A stretch of DNA of 64,000 nucleotides from the NCBI GenBank assembly GCA_013399115.1, contig VXAA01001494.1, positions 836,595-900,594 on the forward strand, given 5' to 3'. The notes beneath the pieces are model-generated. The model did no database searches, had not been told where the DNA came from, and saw only the letters and a program-made list of their open reading frames with translations. This document shows positions 1 through 13,765 of the stretch, in pieces. Each line of letters begins with the position of its first letter. Position 1 is the stretch's first letter. The stretch is from Anseranas semipalmata (lineage: Eukaryota; Chordata; Aves; Anseriformes; Anseranatidae). A program made the position numbers and the translations under genes.

Positions 1-3000
1 AAAAAGGAGACTTTAGATTTATTGGCCTCCTGTAGAGAAGCCATATCAGAGCTAAGAGAATCCTCCTTCCATTTGCTTAAATAGTGCACTCAAGGCACTG
101 GGAGGCAAAGATTTCAAGCCTCAAAATAATTGTTGGAGCTGGCTATATGGCTCATATTTGTGAAATTCTAACTGGGTGGCTGTATACGGGGGCAGACATT
201 CAAGGCATAGACCTTACCTGTCTCAGGCACTCATGGCAATATGCTACAGTTGGAAAATTATGAGAAAAGGAAATGTTGCCTGGTGGTGTCAGAGCAGGGC
301 TGTGAGCGAGGAGATCTCAGTTCTATTTCTGTCACTTCCAGTTAAAACCCTGATTCAGCACAGCATGTCAGGATGTGCTTAAGTACTTTACTGAATTGAG
401 GGCTGGCTGCTGTGAAGTAAAATCCATTCCTGGGAAGAGGCCAGGACAAGGTGTATATAGCCCTTAAATGAGATTTTAAATAGGGCATAAAGCTTGCCCA
501 ATTTATTTTTCAGGGTACAGTTTCACCCTGAGAGCTTCCAACCTCTGCGTGCCTCAGTATTCTTATCTGCATTAAAAAAAAAAAAAAAAAAACACCTCAC
601 TGAAGTCTTAATGACTGCAACAGCTCTCAGATGGAGTGTCTAAAGGAGTATACAAGGTCATCATGTTTCCATGCAAAGCTTCTGGCCATGTTCCACATTA
701 CAGTTTTACATATTAAGTAGATAACAAAAAAGGTGTTACAAGCAGTACTGGACACTTTAACGGGATAAATACTCTTCATATCTTGGTCCCAAAGGGCTGT
801 GTGCCATGACACTCCCCTTCTGCTTTTGAGAAAACTCAGTTTTCCTAGATTAGCTGCAAGATCATCCATACCATTATTAGTTTCAATTTTAATTATAAGG
901 GTGATTACCTGAAGCCTGATTGGTATTCAGAGCCCTAAATGACAGAAAACTTCCTGGCTGAGCTTCCAAACCAAAACTAACAGCTGCCAGACTCCAGCTC
1001 TGCAGTGGCACAAAGTCCCTCTGATTTCACTGAAGTTCTGTATAAGTGAAGGCTCTGCCCTAGCAAATAGGATGGAAACAAGCAAATCCATTCACACCTT
1101 CCCCATAGCAGTAGTTCACAGCTGTAGTTAACATTTGCTAGAGATCATAGCATTGTTTATAACATCTACAGTGTCAAAAGAATAAAACCAAGCTGGATGT
1201 TCCCCATCTGGTGAGGTCACCACATAGTGAGAGAGAGAAAAGTGGTATCTGGTTTTACAAAGAAGCAGAGCTAATGGACAAGAAAGCCCATGAAAGAGAC
1301 AGAGGTCCCTAAAGGACCTAGATCTTCTGAGCTCTATCAAAAGCAAGCTTTAAAGAGAACATCTCTGCTGAAAAGAAGGATCCTGTTCTTCACAGTCACA
1401 GACACCAGTCACAAGTGTTTCACAAAGTCAGGGATGTGCAGGCTGTGAGGGTTTCATTGGCAACCCACTGAAAATGCAGATGCACCTAGTAATAGATTTT
1501 TTCATACGAGAACGTTCAAATAACAGACGCAATTCTGTTTTACTCGGACCAGTATGAAGGCAAACTGAAATGGGCTAAAGCTTACTAGAGACCAGTGAGT
1601 AAAGCTAAGACATGAAGCAGCTGGTCACTATTTCATCATTTTTGGATGCTGCTTTATGAAAGTCAAACTACAACACACAAATAACGACATATCAAAAATC
1701 AGCACACAGCATTCAAGGGTGTCGGTTTCTTGTCAGGAGACCAGGTTTGGTTACTGATAGATCATTCTAACAAGGAGAACGAGACAGAAGGTGAAGCGTG
1801 ATTTCAAACTTTACAACGTTGTTCTCTACATCTACTGTAATGTAGATCTACCATAAAGTGAGCTGCAAGCTGGTAAAAATACATGCCCTTGTCTAAAAAT
1901 ACCATTATGGCCTTTCCCAAACCTGGAAAAGTCAGTGGAAGATTGATCACAGACTTTGTAGCTGTTTTGCTAGCAATTTCCAAGTTGCAAGAATCTTCTC
2001 AGTAAAGCTGATCCAAAAAATCAGCAAGTACCATGAGGATTTTTGGAAGAAACAGTCAATTAACAGAAGTCAAAACCAGATACAAGCATAGTTCATAACT
2101 TCACAAACTCCTACTCCTTGAATGGTGGGAATTGTCAAAGTCCCTATCACCTATGCTAGCAGAAGACATTAGTTTTGCTTAGAGGGCTCTATCAAGTGCC
2201 TGAAGCTGAATCTGCATGCAGTGGGCTAGCACATTGCCTCTGCTTTGGACTCTGCTCCATTTTAAATATGCAGAGTGTAGCGCAAGCATTTAATCAAACC
2301 TGTCTCCATCCTGATCGCGTAATTACCATTAGAAAGAATAGCAATGTGTCCCTAAACTATAGATTGATGAGCCATCTGTAAGCTGAAACAAAGAGCAGAA
2401 GGAAGCTTAATTGAATCAAATATTTAGAATACATTACACTTCATTCTGCAGTTACTCAGAAGCTGGCCTTTTCTTCGGGCTCCTGCCCTGCGCGTCTGGA
2501 ATTCATCACCACTAACTGCATTGAATCCTTCAACCTTACTATAAAGTGACTGCTGATAATATATAATTATGGTTTAATTCAAGTGGTGAATCAGCTTTGG
2601 GGAATTTGTGGGGACAATGGGAATTTAGGCTTTCATTAGGTGGCAAGAGTGGACCATACAATAATGCGGCACAAGTCTTTGTCTCTAACAGCGAGATCAT
2701 GTATGGAAGCTTATGGATCTTCTCCTGACTCCCAGATGTCACACCTGCCCAAGCTATTGCTCACAATAAGTCCCAAAAGCCACCACAAGAACGAAAACAC
2801 ATACCACCAGCTGCTGGTCAAGTATCTCAGTCCTTGCTCCTAGGATGTCATGTTTGAAGTGGTGGTGTGGTGTTTGGATAGATCATGAGGAAAAGAATAA
2901 AGACTCCTGCAGAGCAGACTTTGCATTTCTACTGGCTCATTAAACGAGCAGCCAACACTCACTCAGCAGTGCTGCCATGCTCCTGCTTTGCACTGGCCCT

Positions 3001-6000
3001 CTCCAATATACCCAAAGGGAAGATGGCAAGAGCTTGGAGTTATCTACAGCTTGGAAAACACTCATGACTCAAAGGTGCTCAAATCTAGAGAGAGGGCTGT
3101 CCCGCAGAAGAAACAACTCTCCTTCTGAGGGTGGACACAGCGGTTCCTAAACTCTTGAGGCTTGTTTCTGCATGTTCAATGCTGCAGCTTTCGATCCTGC
3201 TGGGACATGCAGTGGACAAAATGGGGAACATGTCACAGCAGGCCTAAAGGAGAGCTGGACTGATGGGTGTAGCATAAGTTAGAGGCATTTGTTTGAACCT
3301 CTGCTATTGCCAACTCCTTCATTTAACAGGCTGATGAAGTGTTTTTAGTCTGAGCCTAGCCATGTTATGCGTGGACAGCACTTTCTGTAAACTGCTGCTT
3401 CTGGAAGACAATTGGCATGCTTTCTGTGATAAAGCCCTTAAGATACAGGGAAAGGAACACGACTATAAACCTCATCCAAGCCTCCTCCTTTGAAGCATGA
3501 GCAGATCCCTGGCCCCCCCAGAATCTCTGCAGCAGGGACCTGGGGCACACCGTGCCACAGGCACTGCAGCCTTGGTGATGCTCAGCTCACCACAGCTGTG
3601 GGGGCTGCCCCTTGCGGTCAGACCATGGCCATGCTGAGTAGTTCCAGACGTTCTTTCACACGAGGGACACACCAACATGTTCAGGTAACCGGCGAGCTCC
3701 CCACACACGAGACCTGGACCAATTGCCAGGTGGTTTGCATCATATTTTATCTTACTGCTTATTTCATTTTCACTTCAGCAGCTCCATTACCTTGTGCTTC
3801 CCAGAATCAACATGCGGAAAGCCATAGATACAACCAGAAGGTGTTCTGGGGAGGGATTTCTGAGCAGATCTCAAGCAAGAAGTACTGGGCAGGGAGCAAC
3901 CAAGCCTGCTGCTGCAGGCTCTGCCCTGTGGTTTGCACTGGGATGAAGGGCTCTGCCTGAGGATAAAGCATTACCCCTGCGTAAGTCTAATCACACGCAA
4001 ATTGGTCTCATGCATTTGCAGCTACTCATGATTTCCAAGTCACCTGGTTTATAATAATAATTTTAAAGGCAATGTTTTGAAAAAGGAAATGAACAAACAT
4101 AAAACCTGTAAAAGAGGGAAATTAATGTGGGATTTCAGACACGTTATTTATCTTCCTTTCTGCCTCTGTGCAATACTGTAGGGATAAGCACATAACTAGC
4201 TGCTTTAATATTTATTCCTATTATAGGAAAAGTAAACATTGCTGATAAGTCACTGCTTTCCAGGATTAGATTTCATATTTTAGAGACTGCTTTAAATTAA
4301 TGCAAAAGCAAACATTATCTTTTCTTCTTATTCATATATTTCCCAAATGAGTTCCAAGCAAATTGTGCCTACTTATATTTTATGATTTTAAATAATTAAA
4401 ACATTTTATGGAGGCAACTAAAATTCTCCCCAGAGTTAGCAGAAAGATTATTGATGGAACAGATCTCCAGCTACAAGGAAAAAATTATTATTTAGTTTAA
4501 AGGCTCATAATTTTATTCCTATTCAACCTACTGAAAAACCAAGGGACTGTGCATTTTTACAGCAACCTTTTGAGTTATGCTGGGGTAGGGACATGGGTTT
4601 TGTTGGTAAACTGAAAGCAGTAACTTTCTGACACTATGGAATTTGATTTGAAGGAGAGTTAATGAGCATTATTGCTGCTGTCACAAATAAATGCAATGCC
4701 CAGCTACCGCATACACGTACAGCACCATGGTGTTTGTTACCCAGGATAAAACCAAGCTATACATTCACAACACCAAGAATTTCAATCACATTCCAGAACA
4801 TCAACACAAGAGTCCTCTCTTGGGGAGGAGGGCTTCACAGGACACCCAGCCTCTACGTGGCACAGCCACAGGCGCCCACAGGGCCGTGGCCCAAGCGCTG
4901 CTGGCCGGTAGTGCAGCCCCTAGAAGCAGCAAGGGGCTCCAGCTGAGGGCACGAGAACAGAACAAATGAACAACAGCAAAAACCAACCAAACAAACAAAA
5001 ACAAACAACAAACAACCAAGAACAACAACAGAGACAGAAGTGTGTTGTAAAACAGGTGCAAATAAACTTGTAAGAGGAAAGTGTAAACTTGCAAATTAAA
5101 TGGACATCAAAAAGATTTATCTGGAGACAAAATTTAGGCTTATACAAAAGGAACATCATAGCTGTCCATGATTCAAGTTGTATCTTTTAAAGTGCATTTT
5201 TTTTTTTTAGGAAGCAAATATTAAGAGTTTAAGTTTAAAGGTTTGCAAAATGTGCATCTCTTTGGACTAGCTTAGAGTTGTTTTTTTTTTTTTTTTTTTT
5301 TTAAAAAGAGGAATCAGAACTTAGAGGAGTATACAAATAGATTGATCCAAAATGCTGTTTTTTTTTTCTTTTAAGCATTATTGTTTACCAGTAATGTCCT
5401 ACCATTTTCCCTTCAACAGCTAAACTCACACAGGCTGTACCTCACAGCACTCAATGCTTACTTCATTTCTTCATGAGGTGTCTATTTGTGTGCTGCCTAC
5501 TACAAGCAGGCATCACTGTTGCCTGCCATAGGTGAAAACCTGAAGGCAGGAGGAGCACTCAGCGGCAGCCAGAAGACCTGGGAAGCTTCACCAGACAGCG
5601 ATCGGTGCCCTTGACCCCACGCAGAGCTGCGACAGAGCAGGAAGGGGGCAACGAGACCCCCCCTGCTGCTCTGTGTGCTGGCACCCATGCCTGCCTCCAG
5701 CCCCACAGGCTCCAGCTGCATGCACGAGGCGGGAAAGGCGCCTTCACCCTCAGCTTCCACCCAGCCACCCACATCTCCTCAGCCCCCACGCACATCAGCG
5801 GGGTGTTGGTATGCCACTTCGGCAGCATCACCTTCGATGTCCCCTAGCCGCCTAAATGTCAGCTGCTATAAAATGCTCTCCCAAGCTACTTAATCCATCT
5901 TTTCAATGAAGAGCAATTAGTGGGGTCGTTCCAAAGCAGAAAGCCACAGTTAATTTTGCACTACTGTGCTGTCATATATATTACATCAAAGAGATGAATA

Positions 6001-9000
6001 CAGCCCAAAAGAAATCGCGGGGCCTTTCTCGGTTCCCCTTGAACAGATGAGCTAGACTGTATTCCGCGAGCCTCAAGAACATCCCCAGTGCAGAAGAGTA
6101 TTTATTCACCATCAAGGTGCAATTACAAAACCATACTGGGTCAAACCCTTGCCAAGGCAGCTCGTGCAAAAAGCTGCAGTTTCTCCACAAACACGTCAGG
6201 CCAGCTTCCCCGTGGCTGGCGCAGGCGCCAGGCCCCACAGCCGGCAGCGGCCCCTCACTGTGGGTCAGGAGACAAAACAAGATGGAGCCAGTGTCCTGCC
6301 CAGGGCCCGCACCAGCCCCAGCGCTGAGCTGCCCCCACCAAGGAGGGCTGTGTGGCACCAGACCTCATCTAACAAGCCCAGCTGCTAGACAGAAAATCCC
6401 TGTCCAAGTGTTCGTCGCCGTGGCCTAACCAGGAGACCAATCCAAGCTGTCACTGGAGACAAACTTGAAAGAGGCATTTAGTCAACACCCAGAGACAGGG
6501 GGGCCCAAATTCCCTCCTGTGTGAGGGAACGGGTCCCAGGTGCCACCAAGGCCCTCTTGCTCCCCTCTCTCACCCAGCTTTGGTTACCTTGATGGGTGCC
6601 GCCACATTTTCCTTTCTTGATTTACAGCACAGTCCCTCACGTGCCAGCTATGCTGTCATGCCCTCAGCACAAGCTTAAAGTGCAAGTTTAAACCTCCGAC
6701 CACGGACTATGGTACACCCTTAATGAGAACTGCAGACCTGCGGCTAGGGCCTGTCTGCTGAGCTTACAAAGCATATATGGCTACATCCACAAACTGCATT
6801 AAAGGCACATGGTTAAGGCTGAAAAGCTAAAGGTTACAAAAGACTAATTAAATTTGCACAAGCAATCCTAATTTTGACCATCCCTATTACATATGCACAT
6901 TATATAGGTCTTAATTTTATGATCAAGCATTTCTGTATTCTACCTCTTATGTGCTTCTTCCTGACCTTCTTAGAGCTCATTTTACTTCTTTTGCCTTCAG
7001 GCTAACACACTGAGAACCTATAAACAGGGCAATAGCCAGCTTAGGCAGCCTGCACTAGTAGAGGTTTCCTAGGTCCCAGAAGGACCAAGCAGCCTTGTGC
7101 TGTGGTTACATTTCTCCAGCAGAAGAGGTGGCAGAAGTTCGGGAGCCAGACTCACCAGCAGAAGATAATTGTTTTTTCAGTGATTAATTATCTTTTCTTT
7201 CCACCTTGTGTTTGACTTCATCTCCACAAAAGGAAATTGGACCACAAGAGCTATAGCAGCACCAAATCATTTCAATGACTCCCTTTACCTTTCCTCCAAG
7301 GGATTCAAAGATATCAAGTAAAAGGGAAGGAAAACAGAGAACGGGCCAGAATGAGTTTTTTCTATACAACAGGAAAGCTATCCTACAGAGGGCAAAGGAA
7401 AGCAGTAAAATTAAAGCCTTTCTTTTCCCAGAAAGTTTACATTTTGAATACTTCCTCCTCATCATCCTTCTCTCCCTGCTACGAAGCAGGCCGAGCTCTT
7501 CATGCCCGAAACCCTGTCCCCAGGTGCCTGCATGCCACGGCACAGGGTCACGCCGAGCCCCAATGCCACCCGCCCACCCCATGCCTGGCACCTCCCTGGG
7601 CCCAACACACGCCCCTCGGCCAGGGCAGGCACATAGCCAGCTTGCAGGCAGTGCTGCCTGCGTGCCCCAGCCCTGCCAGACCGAGTGCACGTCTTGCAGC
7701 AACACCCTGTATTTCCAAGCCAAGAAATCCCAGGCAGAACTATGGGAGCGACCCTGTTCCAGAAGAAGAGCCTAGATTAGCCTAAAGCACAAGCCTCTCA
7801 AGACAGTGGCTCTTCCTTTCTGCAGAGCAACGCAGTGCTCAGTGGCAAGCAATGCTTCATCTCGTACAGGACACACATGACCACATAACCTCACTTCATG
7901 GCACGTCAGTGCCTCTCAGGGCACAACTGTGCTGGGGCCAGGAGGAGCTGAGCTGCTGGGAGAGACTGCTATGAGCAGCCACAGCAGGACAGCACAGCAC
8001 ACTCCTCTGCTACAGCTTCAGGCAAAAACGAAGAGGTAGGAAACCAGCATACTTAGCTCCCAGGAGGGAGGAGGCTTGAAGAAGTGATGTAAAGAGCTCC
8101 AGTAGCGTGCTGAAGTACCCTGAATAGAGAGAGGACCTTTGCTACAAAGTGGTAGGTTTTACCTGAAAACCTACCAGTCTTATACCAGACTAAATGCTGT
8201 AGCGAATTTCACACTGAACACCAAGAAAGTAAAAGAAAAATAAAGTGCTTGGTCAAACATGGGCAGAGGAGATCAGCCATCTTTACAAAGGCTACAATAC
8301 AAGCCTGCAGCCATGCTAACTGACAGCACCCTAACAAGCTGCTTGTGAATTTCTGTTTACTTAAAAGCATTTCATAAAACATTGGTTCCCCAAACGCCAG
8401 ACATTCCTCACACCTACCTAGTGCTGCCTTCTAGCAGGGAAGACCCCAGGGCACCCAGCAGAGGGGCCAAGCAAAGCCATCCCCACTGAATGAACCCCCC
8501 CAGGTACCACAGCCAGCAGCCCACATCCAAATACTCACTCCCAGAAGCACATGCTGCCAATTAGAGAAGTGGCAATGGCACCAGGTGACCCTCATGATCA
8601 ATTATAACCCACCAAATCCACTCAAAAAGGTAGAGACAAAGAAATTCACAAAACCTGTACATTTGGCCTTCACAACACCATCACAAAAAAAATTACAGAA
8701 CTGAGAAACCATAACCATGCTAAAACAGCTTATCCCTCACTGGAGTGGGCAGGTTTAGCTGCTGCCCTCCAGACCACCACCAGTGGCCAAGGCACCGCAG
8801 ACCCACACCAGCCTTCAGCCCGGGGCGTGTGAGCAGGTGCCCCCATCCCTGCCACCACCAGTGGGATCCCTGCTGAGGACCAGGCAGCCGCCCCAGCGGG
8901 TGTCCAGGCAGGGTGGAGGGGCTCAAAGCACCTGGAGGAGAGGTTTTGGCACGTTTCGCTTGGGCAGGGAAACGAGGCCCCGCAGACTAACGATAACCGA

Positions 9001-9469
9001 GGGGAGGGTGGCGAGGCCCCGGCAGTGGGAGCCCTGGGACTGTGGTGCCAGCTGCGCAGTCACTGCCCAGCCCCACAGACAGCCCTCTGGTGTCGTCCAG
9101 GAAAGACAGACTTTGTACATTCTTGAACGTAAACAAAACAGCCCTGACGAAAGTTGCCTCTGCTCCCTGCCCTTAACTGGAATATCCGGCAAGACAGCTT
9201 TTAACCAGGCCCTCCGTGTGACAGGGATCACGGTGCAATTGTTCGATGGGCAACCAGTGACAGCTTCCCGGTGTGGGACTGCCGCCTCAGGCCGGCAGCT
9301 CCAGCTGGTGAAAGCGTACGCGTGCTTCATCGTGGCACCCCCCGCAGGACGGGCTCTGGTCGGGGACTTGCTCAGCTCTTTCCCCCATGCCCACACTCTA
9401 AGGGCTTGATTGGGACCTAAATTAACTGCAGAAAGAAGACACGGGAATAGCTTGTAAACCACCTACGCT
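1..9469. other. Intergenic sequence, left flank
   Basis: No gene recognised. Composition alternates between AT-rich stretches and GC-rich, CpG-poorer patches (about 3490-3960, 5500-5850, 6180-6420, 7480-7760, 8750-9370). Patches with open frames on both strands look like GC-driven chance frames. Simple repeats include A19 at 574-592, CAAA-rich DNA at 4958-5032 and T22 at 5281-5302. Confidence 0.5.
4958..5032. repeat. CAAA/CAA-rich low-complexity tract
   Basis: Sequence made almost only of A and C with units such as CAAA and CAACAA. It explains a T/G-rich, Phe/Leu/Cys-rich frame on the minus strand, which is not a gene. Confidence 0.8.
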
Positions 9470-10260
9470 GTGGTGCCGGATTGCCACCGCGGTCTGCCCT
9501 GCCACACCGTGGGGCCTGGTGCTCCAGCTACCTGGTGTGGGAGAGCCACGGGCCAGGCCACGCTTCGGATCCCTCCCTCTGCCTCTGGTCTTTGGCAGCC
9601 GGTGCGCTCTGTCCTTCTGTTGGCACAAGCGGCCAGAACTTCTCACTGGAAACCAAAGGCTCCAGAGCCAGCTTGAGGTTACGAGATGGGTGTTGTGAAG
9701 CCAGGAGCAGAGCAGCGGTCGGGAAGATAACCCGCTGCTTTAACGCGTGCCGCCGGGCTGGGCACGAGGATGCGCCCAGGAAGCATCTGCTGGCTGCTCG
9801 CTGTGGAGAGCGGGACCAAGCGCTGCCACAGAAGGCCGACGCGGGTGCAGATGAGAGCCGGGTGCCCGCAGCACAAAGGTTGCCCTCCCCTCCCACTCTA
9901 TTTCTTTAGCTAGGAACTAGTCCTAGCTTTACTGCTCATCCCACGTCCCCCTTCAGTCAGTGAGCTAGCGGAAGGTGTGCGAGAAGTACCAAATAAAGAA
10001 GCTCTTCGGGGTTTTATTTCGCTCCCCAGAGAGCGATCGAACAGGACAGCAGCGGCCACCAGGTGGCACAGCGGAGCCGCAGCCCGGGCTGGCGCGGGAG
10101 CCCCGCGCCCTCGAGCCGCTGCTCGCTCCCTGCCCGGGCGGGCCGGGGGCCCGTCACCGCCCTCCTAGCTCCCGCCGGGACACCTACCGGGATGGGGCGC
10201 TGCAGCCAGCAAATCGCAACAGTGCTGCTTCAGCAGCTGCAGGGGAAAACGTCTTGATCT
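9470..10260. promoter_or_regulatory. CpG-rich region downstream of VDAC2, possible orphan CpG island
   Basis: CpG density rises from about 9470 and peaks at about 10050-10200, where it resembles an unmethylated island. I find no convincing coding exon. Frames on both strands are open mainly because the sequence is GC-rich. It could be a promoter for an unseen transcript, an enhancer or an insulator. Confidence 0.4.
10056..10069 (+). promoter_or_regulatory. CTCF core motif
   Basis: CCACCAGGTGGCAC matches the CTCF core CCASYAGRKGGCRS at all 14 positions. It lies in the most CpG-dense part of the left flank, where binding would depend on methylation. In other vertebrates this side of VDAC2 faces the ZNF503 regulatory domain, so a boundary role is plausible. 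Confidence 0.5.
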
Positions 10261-13200
10261 CATCCCCGCAGAAAAAATACCCCTCCCCAAAACCCTTGCC
10301 CGGGTAGTATTCGAGCCCTAACCACAGCACAATTTATGATTTCCTGAATGAAAAATCTAAGCGTGCCTAACAGAGATACGGTTTAGGTGTGTTTCCACTA
10401 ACGCCACTGTGGAACAAAATAAACATCTAGGGATAAATTTCATTAGTTCCTTGTGAACTACTCCCTCTGCTCTCCTAACCGTGTTGGGCTGTGGTTTAGG
10501 TAGAGCACTTGTACCCGTGACTCATACAGCACACCCAAACAGGATCCATGAAGCACACCAGATAAGACTAGTGAGATTCAGTAATACCTGTTTAAATTTT
10601 AATGCTTATAGCATAGCTTAAGTAAACATGAAAGGTCCGCTGAGTCACTAACGATGCGGAATTAAATAGGCAGAGTCCTTTCTTTAGCACCAGGGTCTTC
10701 CCCCACAGATCTAGGACAAAGAACAACCCCCAACAACACCCACAGACTCTTGAAAGATTTTTGCTGTGTGTGCTACGGTTACCCAGCAGGAATTGTACTG
10801 CCAGTGTTTCAGTGGCATTGGTTTCAGCAGAAAATTCTCCTGTAGAAGTATGTGCTATAATAAAGGTCAAAGGGTTGGAGCTGAGACAGTCTGATCGCTT
10901 GCCATCTTTAAAGCTCTGTCAGCACTTTCCCTAACAACAGTACTAGTTAAATATGTGTACATATGAAGTCTGGATGATCTAACCAAATCTCAATGTATAA
11001 CACCCCATATTCTAAGTTTTTTTTTTTTTTTTTAGAAGTTTTAATTGCCTTTTTTTTTTTTTTTTTTAGAAATTGCTGTGCATGGCATTTTTGCCTCTTC
11101 TTACATGAGCGTTAGTATCATACTCACAGCTAAAGCAAAAGCTAGTTGCACATTAGGCTTACAAAAATGAATTCAGTTGTTTATTGCTTTCCAGTTCCCA
11201 ACAGCATGTGGAAAGACTGACAAGCACAAGGCAGGCCCAGGAACTTTGCAATGAAAAGGGAAGCACCACTAAAACACAATGAAGACACACACGCTACAGT
11301 AACTGGTATGATTTGTGTTTTTATTCCTCTTCCAGATCAGGAACAAAAATATTCCATGGCAAAGGGAGGCTGACGAACACATCAGAACAGCTTGCAACAA
11401 ATACAGCCCTTTCATGCCATGGAAGAACCCAACCAGATTTTTCTTCGGGTTCTCCTTTTTGGCAGTTCCCAGGAAGGATTTGTACCTGCTGTTAAGACAC
11501 TGCTGCCACAGGTGAGACCCAGGATTTGTTATCAACAATTAGTGGCTTACCTTGCATAGAATTGCTCCTGTCTTCACTGACTGATATAAGGAAGCAAGGA
11601 CCTTTGACGTAAACAGGGCTGAATCATTTGCACATGGGCAGCCTTATCTGTTCAGTTCTACTTCCTGTAAAAGTGCAGTCACTGTAAATTCAAAACACAG
11701 CACCTCTGCGCCCAGTAGAAAGAGCATTGCCAGTAGTAAGCCAAGCGCCAGAACAGGACATTAGAGGGCAGTATGCACACTCCATTGCTACCTGGCTTCA
11801 TCCCAGCAATGCCCAAGGAAAAGTTAAAAACCTGTGCCCCAGTGCTTGGGTGTGAAAGGCTTCCACACCCAAAGTAGTTCCAGACAAGTTTCCTGGTTTC
11901 TTAAGACTGTAGCACACAAAAAGCAGATTTAAGAATATACTACACCAAGCTGAACTACGAGTGCAGTGTTAGTTCATAAAACCTGGAGAATTTCTGCAGC
12001 ATAGCCAGAACAATAAATGTTTGAGTCAGTAAGATAAGATGGGGGTGCGGGGATCATGTTATATGCAAGGAGTTTTACTTAGGAAAGTGTGATTAAGTCT
12101 CCTTGCAATATGCACACAGACAACCACTATTCCAGCTGTACCAGGCAGGAATGCAATGCTATAGTTCACACAAACAAGATGCACATCCATGCTCAGGTCA
12201 CTGAGTATCTCAAGTGTTTTTATTTTGTTCAGAATGACAGCTGAGGAAAGGCTGGCTAGTGCTGAAAGTTATAATTAAGGCTTTTTAGACTTTGTAACAA
12301 AATGGAGCTATTCAAACTACCACCATTCCTCACCACAAAACTCCAGTTACACCACCAGCTTCTGTAACATACTTGAAAAGAAAGTTTGAAAGCCATTTTC
12401 ATAAGCCTCACTTGAGAGATGCCAAGAGATAAGACACTGAACTTCTATTTCTTACTCAAGGTAGCAATTTAGGACAGCATTTTAGGAAAATTCAACATTT
12501 TCAGAGTTAACTACTGCAGAGCCCTTGTATTTCTCCCATTGCCTATCAGCATTATAACAAAGGGAACTACTTAAGGTTTAAAGGCTAAGGACTAGTGAAG
12601 TGATTCACATGAAAACAGAGTAAAATGAATAGGTTCAAGCTTTCCATCACTAATTTGTAGGAAGAGCTGAACAAAAACTCTGAAGTATCCGCTTTTATTT
12701 CACTTGCCTTTTATGTGACCTCAAGAAAGACAGCCAGAGGTGAACAAATAGTGAAGAAAAGGGCTATGGTAGTTGGTTCCTGAAAGACCAGGTGTCAGAC
12801 CAGTACAGCCTTATCAAAATCCTCCAAAAACAGAGCAACAACAGTACTGTAGCCATGATGATTTACAGATGCAAGCAAGGCATCGCTTATAAGCAAAATA
12901 CAGTCCTTTATTTGCCCAAGTGCTACAGTTGGATGATGCATGCAGGCACACAGCATTTTTTTTTTTTTCCCAGAAGCCTGGAGATGCTTTGTGTGACACT
13001 AAGAAGAGAACCTGGAATCAAATTCAATTGTCCGGCCACACAGTCTCTAGCTTTAGAAGAGCTAGCATATATAAATACTTAAAGTATATCAGTTTACAAA
13101 TATTTGCATGCAGTAATAGAGTAACAAATTGCACCTTACATGCTGATTCTTCCATCACCAAGTGGTGGAAGCATCCCAAGAAAAGTGCATTCTAGTGACA

Positions 13201-13765
13201 ATGGCACTAAAGGCACTCCAAAGCACAAGTCTAGTGACCTATGCTGCCAAATCTTCTCTTTTCCACTTAACAAAACTGGTCAAAGATACTACCAAGCCTG
13301 CTCAAGAGGCTGGGCTGGAAGTGTAAGCTCTGTTCTACCTTCTGCAAAGAAGGTGGCTCAACAATTCCATAGCTAAAGCCTGAACACAGACAGTTCACTC
13401 AAGTACTTAAGAATATGAGGGCAATAATGCAGGATGGACCAAGACCTCAAGTAAATCACTAGGACTTTTAGGGGAGTCAAGTAACCCAGCATAAACCAAA
13501 CAGTTAGCACACCAGGGACAAAGCTTCCCAATCATAAACTAGCCCCCTTCCTTTTAAAGGAAGCTGCTGTGAACTACAGGCTGCAAGACCAAGTATAGAT
13601 ACTGTTCTCAGCTATGAGACTAAGAAGCAGGCTCCAAGCACTCCCCTGAATGCAATAAACCCCTACTCTTAAATGTAAGAACTGTAACTGCATGTATGTA
13701 ATATACTCTACATCAAAAACATTCACAGCTAGTTATGCTTGACCTTAAGAGACACCACAGTCACA
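10261..13765. other. Intergenic sequence between CpG patch and VDAC2 3' end
   Basis: AT-rich with no recognised exon on either strand. COMTD1, which lies tail to tail with VDAC2 in human, would be expected about here. I could not find its methyltransferase motifs. Two poly-T runs lie at 11017-11033 and 11050-11067. Confidence 0.45.
11017..11067. repeat. Twin poly-T runs
   Basis: T17 (11017-11033) and T18 (11050-11067), each followed by AGAA, are 16 nt apart. The two look like a small duplication of a T-run unit or two tails of minus-strand retroposition. Confidence 0.7.

Noticed and set aside
3490..3960. 156-codon plus-strand frame
   Set aside because: No family resemblance, mixed composition, and no promoter or splice signals tied to it.
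7184..7723. 179-codon minus-strand frame with overlapping plus-strand frames at 7275-7785
   Set aside because: GC-rich patch open in several frames on both strands, with no recognisable domain or splice context. Treated as composition effect.
8783..9462. 208-codon plus-strand and 179-codon minus-strand frames
   Set aside because: They overlap each other on opposite strands and show Pro/Arg/Gly-rich low-information sequence. Nothing resembles COMTD1 or another known family.
11751..11772. TAGAGGGCAG-type weak CTCF match
   Set aside because: Two core mismatches and AT-rich surroundings; much weaker than the 10056-10069 site.
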